Origin: Phalacrocorax aristotelis
Taxonomy: Eukaryota > Chordata > Aves > Suliformes > Phalacrocoracidae
Direction: 5' to 3'
DNA length: 64,000 nt
Assembly: GCF_949628215.1 (NCBI RefSeq)
Contig: NC_134311.1
Location: 12,028,582-12,092,581 of the forward strand
This document shows positions 25,195 through 38,187 of this stretch, one piece after another (position 1 is the stretch's first letter; each line of letters opens with the position of its first letter). The notes under the pieces were generated by a model, which ran no database searches, was not told the origin of the DNA, and saw only the letters and a program-made list of their open reading frames with translations. A program made the position numbers and the translations under genes.

Positions 25195-26235
25195 ATGGAA
25201 TCACTGAGTTTGCTAGGCATGTCTGGAGACTACCAAGTTTTGGCTCCCAGTTTTGTATCATCTGCCAATTGCTTAGGGTGCTTTCTAGCCTATCATTCCA
25301 GGTCATTAATGAAGATGTTAAACAATATTTGTCACAGTATCCACCCCTGAGGCATATCACTACTGACTGGCCTCCAGCTGGACTTTGTGCTCCTGGTCAC
25401 TGCTCTTTGAGCCTGGTAACTCAGACTTTTCAATCTACCTCACTGTGCATTTATCTAACTTACACTGTAACAGTTTGTTTATGAGAATCTTGTGGGCAAC
25501 AACATCAAAAGCCTTGCTAAAGTCAAGATAAAGAACATCCACTGCTTTCCCCTCATCCACCAAGCTGGTCATCTCATTATAAATGGTTATCAGGTTGGTC
25601 CAGCAACATTTCTCTGTTGTAAATACATGTTGACTATTTCTGATCACTATCTTATCCTTAATATATTTGGAAATGGTTTATAGGATGAGTTGCTCCATCA
25701 GCTTCCCACAACCAAGATGAGACTTAGTTGTCTGTAGTTCTTCAACGCCTCCTTCTTGTCCTTCTTGAAGACAGCAGTGACATTTTCTCTCTTCCAGTTC
25801 TTAGAGACCTCCACCAACCACCATGACCTTTCAAAGACTATCGAGAGTGGCCTCACAGGGGTATAGACCAGCTCCCTGAGCACTTGTGGGTACATCACAT
25901 CAGGGCCCACAGACTTGTTTAACTCCAGTTTGTTTAAATGTCCCCTAACCTCATTCTCCTCCACCAAAAGTAAGTCTTCCTTGCTTCAGACTTTCTGTCT
26001 GCTCTTAGGGCCTTAGGATTGCTAAAGGCCAGTCTTAGTAGTGAAGACTGAGGAGAGGAAGGCATTGAACACCTCAGCATTTCATATGTCCTTTGTTACC
26101 AGGGCCCCTGCAGCAAGCCCACATTTTTGCTGCTGAAGTACTCGAATAAGCCCTTCTTGTTCCCATTTACATCACTTTTCAGCCTTTCTTCTTTTACTTA
26201 TAAATGCTGCGAGTTGTCATTCCTTGCATATATTT
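25195..26235 (-). mobile_element. Old CR1 LINE fragment spanning the RT core
   Basis: On the minus strand it runs from the pre-RT region to the RT palm. Visible pieces are LNKLELNKSVGPDVMYPQVL (within 25967-25698), FERSWWLVEVSKNWK, VFKKDKKEALKNYRQ, DEGKAVDVLYLDFSKAFD (within 25647-25435) and a LADDTKLGAK motif C near 25262. Stops and frameshifts are numerous. It has lost the ORF2 C-terminus and most or all of the 3' UTR. An ATCATGGAATCACTGAG stretch at the left could be a worn 3' tail left after an internal deletion. The lineage seems older than those at 52.6 and 4.8 kb. Confidence 0.88.
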
Positions 26236-29200
26236 AATTCCAGATGGATTGGGCAAAATCCTGTTATTATCAATCAGATAGATCTTTTTCCCTTGCAATC
26301 CAGTCTCATCCATGAATTGAAAATCAGTTATGCCAATTAGAAGAGTGTTTTCCAAACTTTTCTCTATGTTTCTTTCTTCAAAGCTTTTTCAACAGTTTCA
26401 GCCTTCATCTGAGAAAGCTTAATGAAAGACATGCTTAGTCGGTACATCTCCCATTAATTTATCTTGGTGAATAGGCATACCTAAACTTTCCTCAAAACAC
26501 AATTTGAACAATATTATGAACATCCCACTTATTATTACTATTCCTCCTCTTTCTTTAGAGATGACAAAATTTTACTGAGTATAACTGAAGAATCTGTACT
26601 TTTAAATGTTTTTCCCTTGCTTGTCATAGCTCCTCACTGAAGATTAAAACATAGACTGACCTCATTTTTTGCCTCAAGACAGAAACAAAAATGAGGTTTT
26701 TCCTTGTACTTAACCATATACTTATTCTGCATCTTGAATACTTTGTCCAAATACACATCATAGCTTTTTGTCCTTGGATTTAATCTACCAACAGGCATGT
26801 CAATTCCTCATCATAAGGACATCCCCTTGAAATTGCATTGCATTAGTAATTGCATGAACAAGATTATTATGCACACAGTAGGCAAACTGGGTTATTCATA
26901 ACCTGGCCACCTAATAATCACCTTCAAGATTGCAAAGATTTAGACGAATATCAGGATTTCTGTACTAAGATATTTCAAGCATGATTGCATTCGTAAAAAT
27001 TTCATAAGCTTCAGATATGTTACAGAAGTACTATAGTGACCCTATTACCTTTATTTTGGTTTGAACATGGAGGATGGAAATGGTAAACTCTGCTAACATC
27101 ATTTAAATGGCAATATTTCTGTAATCAAGTCCTTACAGCTCACTTAGGTATGTGGCTAACAAGTTCCTGAGTGAAAACGAACTACTGTATCTCCATCTAA
27201 AGTAAAGCTAGGCTGATTTATAGGGACTGAGCATCTGGCTTCTATAAATTCCAAGCTGTTTAACTGGAATGCACTGCATATTTTATGATGAAGAGGACAA
27301 ACCTTTTACTGCAGTTTTTCCATTACATAAAGGGTATTGTTTGGTAAAAGGCTGCACTCTATAGGTTGATAACTAGACAGCAAATCCTAGACAGTAGTAC
27401 AGTTCTTTGTGAATTAATACTAATTCCACCATTTCTAAAAAATTTTAAACATAATGCACACCATAATCAACAAGTAGTGAGCTAAATTTGTGGTACTATA
27501 TTAGCCTGTTCCCTACTTCTTAATGTGCCCATTGGCACAGGCCAAATATTTGCCCAACATATCAGTAATAAGGAAAAACTGAACCTCTCAGAACAGCATT
27601 TTGTGCTTTTTATGGATCATATATATATTATCTTTAATTTTTTATTATCTACACAGAAACTAGCCCAGAAAAAATAAAATTGTTAACATAAATATAATAT
27701 TAAAGCATTAATAGATTAAGCAGAGTGTGAACCCCGGGATGCCTTATTTTTATAACATAGGGTAATGTTTTACTGAGCAATGGATGATTCCTTAATGAAC
27801 AATAATGTTCATGCTGTTCTCTGAAACTGTACTCTCATTTTAAGTCTCCTAGTCCGTGTATAGAAAATTTGTGTCCTAGTCTAATTACTGAAAATGTGCA
27901 GGCATCTTTCAGAAAATATATCTTTAATTTAAAAATACTGTATGTTGAAGTATAGTTATGAAGATTTTTGCTGTTACATGCTTTTTTTCACTCCCCTTAT
28001 CATGAGTCATGAACTAATAAAATCACTTTTCATATTCAAGAATCCCACAATATTGGTATTACTCTTGTGAATCTAACTCTTATTCGATCCTTAGAATTAG
28101 TTTTTTTCCACCCAAAACGGTGCATTATACTTTCAGGAGCATGGTCTGGGAAGATAAGGTTCTCAGGCCCAAACAGAAAGGCTATAATAGTACTGCCTGA
28201 TAAGCTTTCCAACAAGAAAGCAATGTGATTTGTTTATGGTAATTAGTTAATTTAGCGAGAACAATGTGCTGTCTGCTCCAGCAAAAATTATACCACTGGC
28301 TGGTCTTCACTTGTGCACATGTGCTGGGTTCCTGTGTATGGTCTGATGCCACACGTGAGGGCAGCTGCCACCCACCACCCAATGTTATGGGACTCCACCA
28401 TCTTGTGATGAAGGTGGCAAAGCAAGGAAAACCTCATGCTCATGGCAAATGGATGTTCAGGTTTAATGTGAAACAAAGTGCACATTGCCAATCACACTTT
28501 ATTATTGTGTGTGCCTTTATTATTCAATACTACAAGATATGCTAAATATACTTAGCAACTACTACAAATTAAGAACATTACAGATAAGAAAGAGTGATCA
28601 GACCTTGTATGCAGGGAAGTTTGGGCTCCTCTGCTTCTTTTCCAGGACCTTGTACTGTTTCTTGGTGTAGTTAGTTCAGGGTCATCTTTCTTCTGGTTTT
28701 GGTGTTCTTCTCTGCTCCCCAATCCTTAACTTCTGACAGAAAGGAACTGGGGGGTGTAGAACCACAAGCCCACAACCTCAACTAGCAGTGATATGTATGA
28801 CTTTTGGTTTTTACCCACTGAGTAGGAATGACTGCATGGATAGAGTTTTTTATCCTGCAAGGCACCCACAGTATGCACCCATCCAAACCAGAATCCCAGG
28901 GGAGAATAATGCTCTACTCCCAACATTCAAGGTGCCCAACCCCTGGCTTATGGCCGTGGCGGCTCCCTCTCAAGCTCAGCCCCCTGCAGGCTGTTGGAGG
29001 TCCATATCTGTGTCTCCTCCCAAGGGACTACTATTTTCCCTTCTTACAGCTTTTTAAATTAGATCATTGGCAAAGACCACCAATGACCCCAATAATTGTG
29101 TAGGTCTTTCCAACCTCTTTGGCTTTTCACAAATCAAAGAGACATTAGTGGCTGTCACCAGGGTCTTTGTTCCCCTTTGCCATCCTATCCCAGATGTGTT

Positions 29201-32200
29201 ATGAGAAGGGTGACATTAGCAGCAGTTACATTACATAGTCTAACACTGCTGTATTGATCTAACAATCACATCAGTTCAAACTGAGTGGAAGTAGTCCAGG
29301 TCTCATTTTTCTGAGCTGTGCTTTGAGGTAGGCTTCATCCTGTGGCATCTTCAATGATAAGTTGCTAACGAACTCCTAGTTACTAGGCAGAAAAGATTTC
29401 CTTTTTTTTTTTTAATCAGTATTCACTAAATCATTGACCTCTGTTTCCCTTTTCATGTGTGTTTGGCTCTCATTTAACCTACACTGTGTTCTTCCCTTCT
29501 TTTTCTCCACTTGTTCAAACCGCCTCACTCAGGTGTATGCTAATTCTGGGCTGAATTAACTCAAGTCTAGTCCTAGCCTAAAAGAGTACATGCACAACAT
29601 TCACTGAATGCAACTTAGAGTCTGAAAATAATCAAAATCTAAACCATGCTTGGTAACTACATTATCCTTCCTTCTTCTATAGAAGAATTCAGGCCATAAT
29701 TCTCGCACTGCATTTCATTCACTTTTAGTATTTTCATTCATTCACAGCATTTTAAGATGAGGTGCAGCAAGGGATGTAAGAAATGTGGGATTTTTTGCCT
29801 AACATTTCACATCCCAAATTTTTAGTTTAACACAACATATAGAATATAAGCAATTTCTCCTGGAAGTATTAGAAGAACATACATGTGCAAAGGGGGGAAG
29901 TAGACTCATCAACAACACAAGAAAATAATAGCTTTAGTGCTCTCTTTCTGTTTCTTTTAAAAGCAGGAGAGAATTAATAATCTCATTAATGATAATTGCA
30001 ACTACCAATCATTAGCTATCATGGCATTTCATGGAGACCAGACTAGAAGATTTACACATATTTCTTATGCTGTTCTCACAGCTTGTCTGTCTTTTCTAAT
30101 CTTAGGTGGCCAAAGGGAAAAAAAAATTACTGTTATTAACATATCCTGATGCCTTTCAAAAATACCTTAAAAATTACTTTTCTTTTAAAAAATTCCTTAA
30201 AATATTCCAAGGAAGAAGAAAAATCTCAGCATTAAAAAATATTAATTTTGCTGCTATAAAAATATTCATGAGAATATAAGTAGAAATTATACCCTTTTCT
30301 ATAACTTCCATATGCTCTACAGAGCCAAAGAATATTCAGTATCAGCATATCAGTCCTTCAGAAATCTGAACTTGCATTAAAAATGTAAAACTAGATTGAG
30401 TTTTACCATGTCTTTCTTTTACTATCTTCGTTATAAAACCCATTACCTTTCCTTATATATGATTTTGTTTTTGTATTATTACCTCTGTTTTGAGAATGTT
30501 ACAGTAAGCACTGGCTTTGCCAAAGATGTATCACAAAAAGCTGAGGTCATGAATTATGGTTTGTCATCAGAATCATACGGTAGCAGTACTATTTTCTAAA
30601 AAAATAGGATAGGGTTTGAGGTGTCTTTTAAAAAAATATTTAAATTTCAGTTGCTCCTATTTACTTGAATCAATTTCCATCTATATAAAAGATTTTGTGG
30701 ATAAATTTCTGTGCAGTTTTATACAAGACCCCTAAACTGAATCTTTTCCTCCTTGTACATGTAGTCAGAAGTTTACAGTGGAGGTAACTTCAGCAGCCTT
30801 ACAACATCCTGTGTGCAACATGTCTGACCACCAGAGAAATTCTTCACATTTATTAAATATAATACTAACTTGGCTGCTTCCTAATAGAATAGAGAAACAT
30901 TTTATTTCATCCAAGCAATTATGAAAATCCTACCTTTAAATACACATCAAAAATGTTCCTGGTTTGTGAGTGCACGTGTGTGTGCACACATGCACATGAG
31001 TGTGTATGTATAAACTCTTCTATCTCAGTATCACCTGCCTGGATGTTTTTTCAATGGATTAAAGGTAAAATACAAGTAGGACACAATTCTTATACCAACC
31101 ACTAGTAATAAGTTCTTCTTTGTGTGTGAATTTCTGACTTCCACAGTCAAGTGGAACTGTATGACCTGACTCAGCCTCATGCAGTTTAGATGCCTAGGAG
31201 TCTATGTAGGACTAGATTACTCCTGAGTCTCAAATCTCAGAGCAGATTTTATTTCTCAGATCAGGAAGTCAGGTTATTACACAAGGTTCTAAAGAAAAGA
31301 TAAATTCCCTACATAAGGCTTTTTTAACAAATCTAAGTAACCCAAGTGTGCGCATATGCCTCAAAATATGTAGCTATAATTCATTAATCCATTGTAAGGT
31401 CTTCTTTAAAAACAAACAAATAAAAATAATAATTAAAAAAAAAAAACACAAAAAAGGTATCTGCTTGTTCCAGATGTGTGATTTGTAACATCCGTTTTGC
31501 TGTTTCCAACAGCAGTAAGTAGGTGGAGTGACGGATCACGCTTGGAGAACCTGCTTAGGAAGGCTGGGCTGAAGCTGACCAGATGGGAGTACTGTTGAAG
31601 CAAATATCACAGTCCCAGTTGCTCTCCTCAGTAGCATAATTGCCTGGAAAAGACCTCACTGCTAACCCAAGCACCCAGAGTCCAGGTTTGTCCATCCAGA
31701 AATCCTGCATTTCAGTGCAGTGCAGCAGTTCACAGAAATATCCACAAAGGCTTCTTGCTTATACATTAATGGCAGGAAGACCTGCAGAGACTTATTTCTG
31801 CACAGCACCTGTTAGATAGTTTTGTTATCACAGAGCCCAAAGCACAGTACAGTTTAGTTTGCTTTTTGATTTAGAACTTAGGCAGAACTTGTAGATATAC
31901 TAATTCAATTTAACTGTCCTCTCATTTACTGCTCTTACTGTTATTTTTACTGTAAGATACTAGATCTTAGCTTTTTACTGTAAACAGTGCTAATGTGCAT
32001 CAATGGTTTTAGATAAGGTTGTAGCATAATTGCCATATGCATAAAATTAATGAGTATTTATTTATTCACAGTGGTGATGTTTTAATTAGGGCTATTTGCA
32101 TAATTGTAGCTCTAGATTCCTTTTCAAATGGCTTGGTAACCACAAGCAATTATGACCCACTTCTATTCTCTGATTAACTAAATCTTCTCACTCAGAGAAA

Positions 32201-35200
32201 CAGAGCTTCAGTTTTGTTGTGACTTACTTTTTCAGAGCGGCTTTTGACTTTGCTGCCTTCATTACCCCATACTTCAAGTGCTTCAGTTTGTCCCAAACTG
32301 ACAAATAACACCACTGATGAAAGAGATTACTATATATCAAGGGGAATATATGGAACTATTATATTATTATTGCTGTTATTATTATATAATTATATTATAT
32401 AAAATATGCTTATATCTTTGTATTAATTTATATTATATTTACAATATTTATTTTATATCATATAATATCATACCATATTATAATTTTTGTTAGTTTCTGA
32501 GTTCTCAAGTGTAACCTCCCCACACAGGAATTCCTGTGTGAACAAAACTATCAGTAACAGGAAGTGTCTGGTGTAAAACAGGTATTAAAACATTCAGAGG
32601 AAAGCTTTTTTAATTATTCACAAATTACAAGTAAGCAGGAGTTATTTGGGAAAAAAAAAATGCAGGGAACATGTAGCCAGACGGGGAACCAGAAAATAGT
32701 AGAGGGGAAAAAAAGATAACAGCACAAAGAAGAGTAAAATACTATGAATTTCTGGTCAACAGCATTGGAGAAAGCGGGAAAAATAAACACTCAGTTCTGC
32801 CAGAGGAACGTACTACAATAAAATCTTGGTCTACCTTGAAGCAATGACAGCCTGTAATACAGCAATATTTCACTTCCGTAGTATAATTTTATGTTTTCTT
32901 CTGATGTAGAATCACTTGGCAGAGGGATGTAGAAAGAGTAGAGAGGCTCTAGAGATGGGAGAACAAATGAAAAATATTTGATGACTCAGTGAGAGCTGTT
33001 GCTTTCATGTTAATTTCTGTGTCAGTGTGAAGGTTCTTGGCAAGGACAGAAACTAGGCTTTAAAGCAAGAAAATTTTTAGTGTATAACCAGATGATTCTT
33101 TGACAAAAGGCAAACATGCCCCTGCTTTCTTCTTTCATTACTGCTGCTAGGAAGGAAAGAAATGGACCTGGCAGATGATAATAAGGTCAGGCACTCCTCA
33201 CCTCATGAATCATGTGTTTGCTGACTTGCAAATAAGAGATGAACCTGCACTCCTTATCTACTGTCTTCAGCAACACAGAATTTATTATAATTAATAGTTC
33301 AGAACTTTCAATTTAATCTCTACACATATAGAACCAGAATTCATTTAGAAGTAGTCTAATGGTCTGGAAATCATTTCACATTAATGTTCACTGGCCTGAT
33401 ATCAGACTTTTTACACCTGTTATTAAAATAAAAGAAAAATTCAGATGTTCACAGATCATATATTTTCCCTTTCATTTGCTCTAGTACAAGCACGTGACAA
33501 CTTTTATTTTCAAACCATCTGGATAACCCAGCGGTCATTTGTGATACAATCATATTCATGCTATTAGCAAATAAAATGCACAGATCCATTAGTCTGAATA
33601 TAAAAAAACAGCAACTGGACCATTTTAACAACTAGATGGTATGAGCAAGATCTATTCTCATAAAGCTGAGGGGTGGATGATCTATTTAAGGAGTATAACA
33701 TATGTTGTCTCCAGGACAAGCCAAGTCCCAGATCTTGGGTAAAAATAGTGCAACCCTACAACAACAGAGCAACAGAGTTCCTCTAACAGCAAAGACACTC
33801 ATTGGAGAGGTATATGGGTGAAAAGATTGCTCTCACTTTCAGCAGAAGGGGATACCTGTGCCCCTGATACATATTTTAACCACCACACCAGTCCCAAGCT
33901 GCTCCCTCTCTAGCCACTCAGTTGTGAAGTAGTAATTTTGCAGTAGTTTTCAGTGTCAACCTAACAATTACACCAGTTTATTGCTGCACGCAGAAATGCA
34001 GTGCACCTTACACAACTTGAGTAGAGGCAGCTTTCTATGTGGGCGCTGCTAATTGCACACAAATCATTTACGCTGCTACTCTAAATTAGCCTGCATTCAG
34101 TACAAAGTTTTATGATTAAAATCAAAGTCTCCTGTCATCCCTTATTAGATTTTAATCATTTACATGTATACTCAGACTGCAACTTGTGCAAATACATTAT
34201 TCAGGGAAAAGCAGCTTATTTCTATTTCCTCATTTCAGGGACTTGATTATTTTTCCTTTCTGTTCAGTTCACATTAGTTTGTTATTATATTCATTAACAC
34301 ATTGCCAGAACTTAGGAGTTGAAACATCCATTAATCAACAGTTCTAACAGAACATTAAACCGTGCATGCATTGAAGAGAAGACTTTGCAGCTAACTTTAT
34401 TACAATCTGAATTAGGTGAGACGCTAGCTAGAGCTATCCTCAGTTCTTGTGAGAAGAGAGGAAGGAAGAGAAGGAGAAAATAGAAAAGGAGCCTCTGGTC
34501 CTTTGAGGCTAGCAAGTCAATGCTGTTACATCCCTGGAAGGCACTGATGTTCTAACACTAACTACAGGAAAATTAAGTGTGCTTCCCATGAACAGACCAT
34601 TGGTAGATAATCACGCCCTTGTTCATATTACCTCTTTTTGGTTGCTATTTTGTAAGACATAGCTTCAGACCAGTTTTAGAGCAGTTTCAGGCTTTTTGTA
34701 TGGTAGATAAACCAAAAGAGTAAAGTCTCACTCTGACATGGAGATAGTGGCTCTCACCCACACTATGTGAGATTTCGATCTTCTGACACACGGATCTTTC
34801 AAGGACAATAAATTCCTGCTACTATTGATACACTTCCTTTTCCCTTCTGTTTATGTATTCTTCCTCCCCCATGAATGTACCATGTACATTCAGTACATCC
34901 AGAGGTCAACAGCACTCTGAAGTAAGCAGGTAACAGGCCTGTTTAAGCATGAAGTATAACCCGTTCTATGATACAATGGCTCTTTTAACCTGCTGGTAGC
35001 ACAGACTCCTTCCAAAGAGGATCTGAAGCCTTTATCTGGTGATTTGGGTAGGAGAGCATTTGCATTTCCCTGCAACATGGACCCATGTGGGGAATGCTAG
35101 TTACCATTGCTGCATAACCCTCTCCCCTTCCTTCCTTTTGCATCCAAACACTTTGTGACATGGACCAAGTGGGGTTTAAGAAAGGGTCTACAATTTAGCG

Positions 35201-37018
35201 CTTAAAACTACTTAAGCAACTCAGGATGAGCATCCCTCATGATTTAGCCCTGACAGCTATAACTACGACTGAAGCCGTAAGCAGTGGGTTGCTTGCCAAA
35301 CACTCCAACTCAGTGTTAACTCTAGTTTATAACTATTAATTAGAGTCTGCAGAAAGTATGGTGTGAATGGGACAGGAAGAGAAGAATCCAGCACATTGGA
35401 TTCACATGTGGTTATCCCAGAATGAAAATCTGTGCTAGGAGATCACTGCCTCATTTCACAATAGTAGAACAAGTGACACTTGAATCAAGAAAGGAGAAAA
35501 GCATGCTTTTCCTGTATCGCTTCACTTCTATTTCTTTTGTGAAATCTATAAATCCAAGTGGGTGTAGACCAAACTCCCTATAAAAGTCTACAGAACTACT
35601 ATTTTGCTGTGACATACTCAGTTTGGGGGATGGAGGGGACAGAACTTATAGCAGAATGTTTTAATGATCGTAACTCTGGCTGTCTATGACCAGTAACTGC
35701 ACAAACACAGTCACTGCCCTGTGGCAAAATTTTGTCATTTTCTAAAGCACATATTCCTTACTTGCACTTGTTCACTGAAATGTTGTTTTTCTGGAGACTG
35801 AATGTGACTCTTTAAGCTTTCTTTTAATGCTCCATTCTTAATGCTGTTTCAGAATGAATATTTTAAAATAGAAGATCAAAACTGTTCAAAAATATTTTAT
35901 TGCATAGTCTGCTCTGTCTTGATTTGAAAAAGGAATGTAAATTAAAGACTAAGAAGTGCAGACAGACATATCAATCCTTATTTTAGTTGGGTCATGGCAT
36001 AATATTTACTATTTACTGGAAACTATGATCAATGCCATCAGATTTCATTTGATTTTCCTGTTCTTGGATAATGGAGGTAGATTGAATTGAGGACCACAAA
36101 CGGTCTTTCACAACCATCCTTTATCTTTTTGTCACAACCAGAGTTGATTGAAGCAATAGCTCTTTACAGAAACTTTTTCTCATGCTTCACATCCTCTTGC
36201 AACTGGAGTGGCTACTTCTGTGCTGCTTTGACCCGCCACTTACTTCTGTGCTGGATATAGCCATGGTATTCTGTTGTGGTAGTATGCTACGTTGTGCCCA
36301 GGTACATAACTTACCAAAAAACGGGAGGACGGTGGTGAGATTGAAAACAGTCCTATTAGGCTTGACAGTTCATTACAATCTGCTTCCTCATAAAAATGCA
36401 GATAACTTCTGACATTCTGCCACAAGTATGTAGATAAACTGACAGCATAATCACACTTTTGCTGATAAAAGGAGATGGACACATATATACCTAAGCATTC
36501 AAATAGCCAGAACAATCATGATAAACACCCAATCACAAGGGTTAATAGAAGGGCTGGGAATAAAACGTGGCTCTCTTGACAAAAGGCCAATTTAAATCAT
36601 GAGGAAACACTATTCTATTTGAAAACAGGAGAAAGAAACTCTTCAAAGAGAAGAAATGTGCTCTGTTGTTTCCTTCTCTGGAAATTGTTACAGAGAATAT
36701 TTTCAGAAAATATTATCATAAGGATTTTGCAATACATCATACTTGTGAAAAATAGTCTCATAAATAGCACTGGATTTTGTGAAAGAAAAACAGAACCTAC
36801 AGGCTAAGTATGCTGAACTAGTTATATGTATGAAGGTGGATGAGTTAAAGAGTAAAAGATCCAATATGTAGCAATAGCAGAGCTGGATATTTATAGTCTG
36901 TACAAACCTGCGTATTCAGTTGTTACACAGAATTGATAATACTAGTTGGATGCATCCTCTAGACCTGTCTAGACCTACAAAACTTTGCTTCATTTAAATT
37001 ATAAGTTACAGAAAAATA
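26236..37018. other. Long intergenic stretch, AT-rich with local islands
   Basis: About 10.8 kb without a recognised repeat or gene. Points of note: 28590-29130 is richer in G+C than its surroundings and unassigned. 31975-32160 carries an octamer ATTTGCAT (32094-32101) and several TAAT cores. 32340-32480 is almost pure A/T. 34112-34123 and 34148-34159 form an exact 12-bp inverted repeat (ATGATTAAAATC). Short open frames have no domain signal. Confidence 0.45.
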
Positions 37019-37302
37019 TCATAGAATAGTCAAATAGCCCAGGTTGGAAGGGACCTCAAAAGATCGTCTGGTCCAACCTTTCATGGAAAAGGGATTCTAG
37101 CACTCTGATCAGTCACATCTTGAAAACCTCCAGCGATGGGGATGTTGTTCCAGTGAATGTTCTTACTGTAAAAAATTTCTTTCTTCTGTTGAGATGAAAC
37201 CTCTTTGAGTGCAAATTGTACCCGTTGCCCCTTGTCTTCTCTACATGGCTCCTTGTGAAGAGATAGCCTCCATTCTCTTTGTAACCACCCTTTAAGTACC
37301 AG
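37019..37302 (-). mobile_element. CR1 LINE 3' UTR/ORF2-end fragment
   Basis: The plus strand begins ATAGAATAGTCAAATAGCCC and continues GGTTGGAAGGGACCTC, then CTGGTCCAACCTTTC, the reverse complement of a CR1 3' end. It extends to CCACCCTTTAAGTAC, which is antisense to the YLKGG region of ORF2. The copy is short, diverged and coding-dead. It is the closest in-window relative of the outer CR1 at 44.1-48.3 kb and helped me define the nested junction there. Confidence 0.88.
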
Positions 37303-38116
37303 AATACTGCGATGTACTAGAATACTGTGAACTCAAACCATTATTTTTTCAAAAACAAAACCAAAGGTTGACCTACTTTAGATGTTTTATGTACGTGGAG
37401 TGTAACTATTTTGGTTAGGTAATACATTGCCTACTATTTATTGATCTTTTTACTTATTCTTTTTCTTAAGATACCTTTTAAAAGAATATTAGAACTTGAA
37501 TAATACAAAAAGAATAGTTTTAAGAAAGTAAACTATGAGAACTGAATCAATAAAACATTATTTCTTTAGAGAGCTCCATATTTTAAAAAGTGTATTAGAA
37601 TTATTTAGTCATCGAGGTATCATTTGCCACCACCAAAATAAATATAAACATTGATGGAAGTTTTAGTTAATCATCAAGCCAAGTGGCACACTACAAAGAA
37701 TACTGATTGCATCTATCTGGACATGCAAAAATATTATGTTATTAGCATACGTCATTCAAAATGAATGATACTACTAAAATAGTTTCCTAATATCTTACAA
37801 CAGATATAATACAAAGATAACCATATAAAATGGTTCATAAACGCTTTTTCTGTCACACTGTCAGTTTCTAAGAAGAGTGGTGCAATACCATAATACGTCA
37901 ACAATTTGTAAACAACCCAGCATACTAACTTTGAGGACCGCTCTGGTTTTGGTTTTGTGAACACAAAACTGTTGCACAGAACAAGCAAGAAAAGAATTTC
38001 TCTGGTATCACTTGAAAGCTTAGAGGATTTAAAAACTCTGAACCATGTACAAAACCAGTAGGGAAACAACAAGGCAACCAAAAGGACTGAAGAAAATGTT
38101 ATTTCACAGAGCGGTA

Positions 38117-38125
38117 CTGTTGTTA

Positions 38126-38157
<32 letters not shown>

Positions 38158-38187
38158 ATTACTATTACTACTACTATTAGTATTATT
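38117..38187. repeat. Trinucleotide repeat (ACT/GCT)n
   Basis: Interrupted triplet array: TACTACTAC, then about six CTG units, then TATTAC and TACTAC units. It includes a short CTG/CAG tract. It is not in a coding context. Confidence 0.9.

Noticed and set aside
32340..32480. AT-rich tract as a replication or matrix-attachment site
   Set aside because: Composition alone is not evidence, and no specific motif arrangement was seen.
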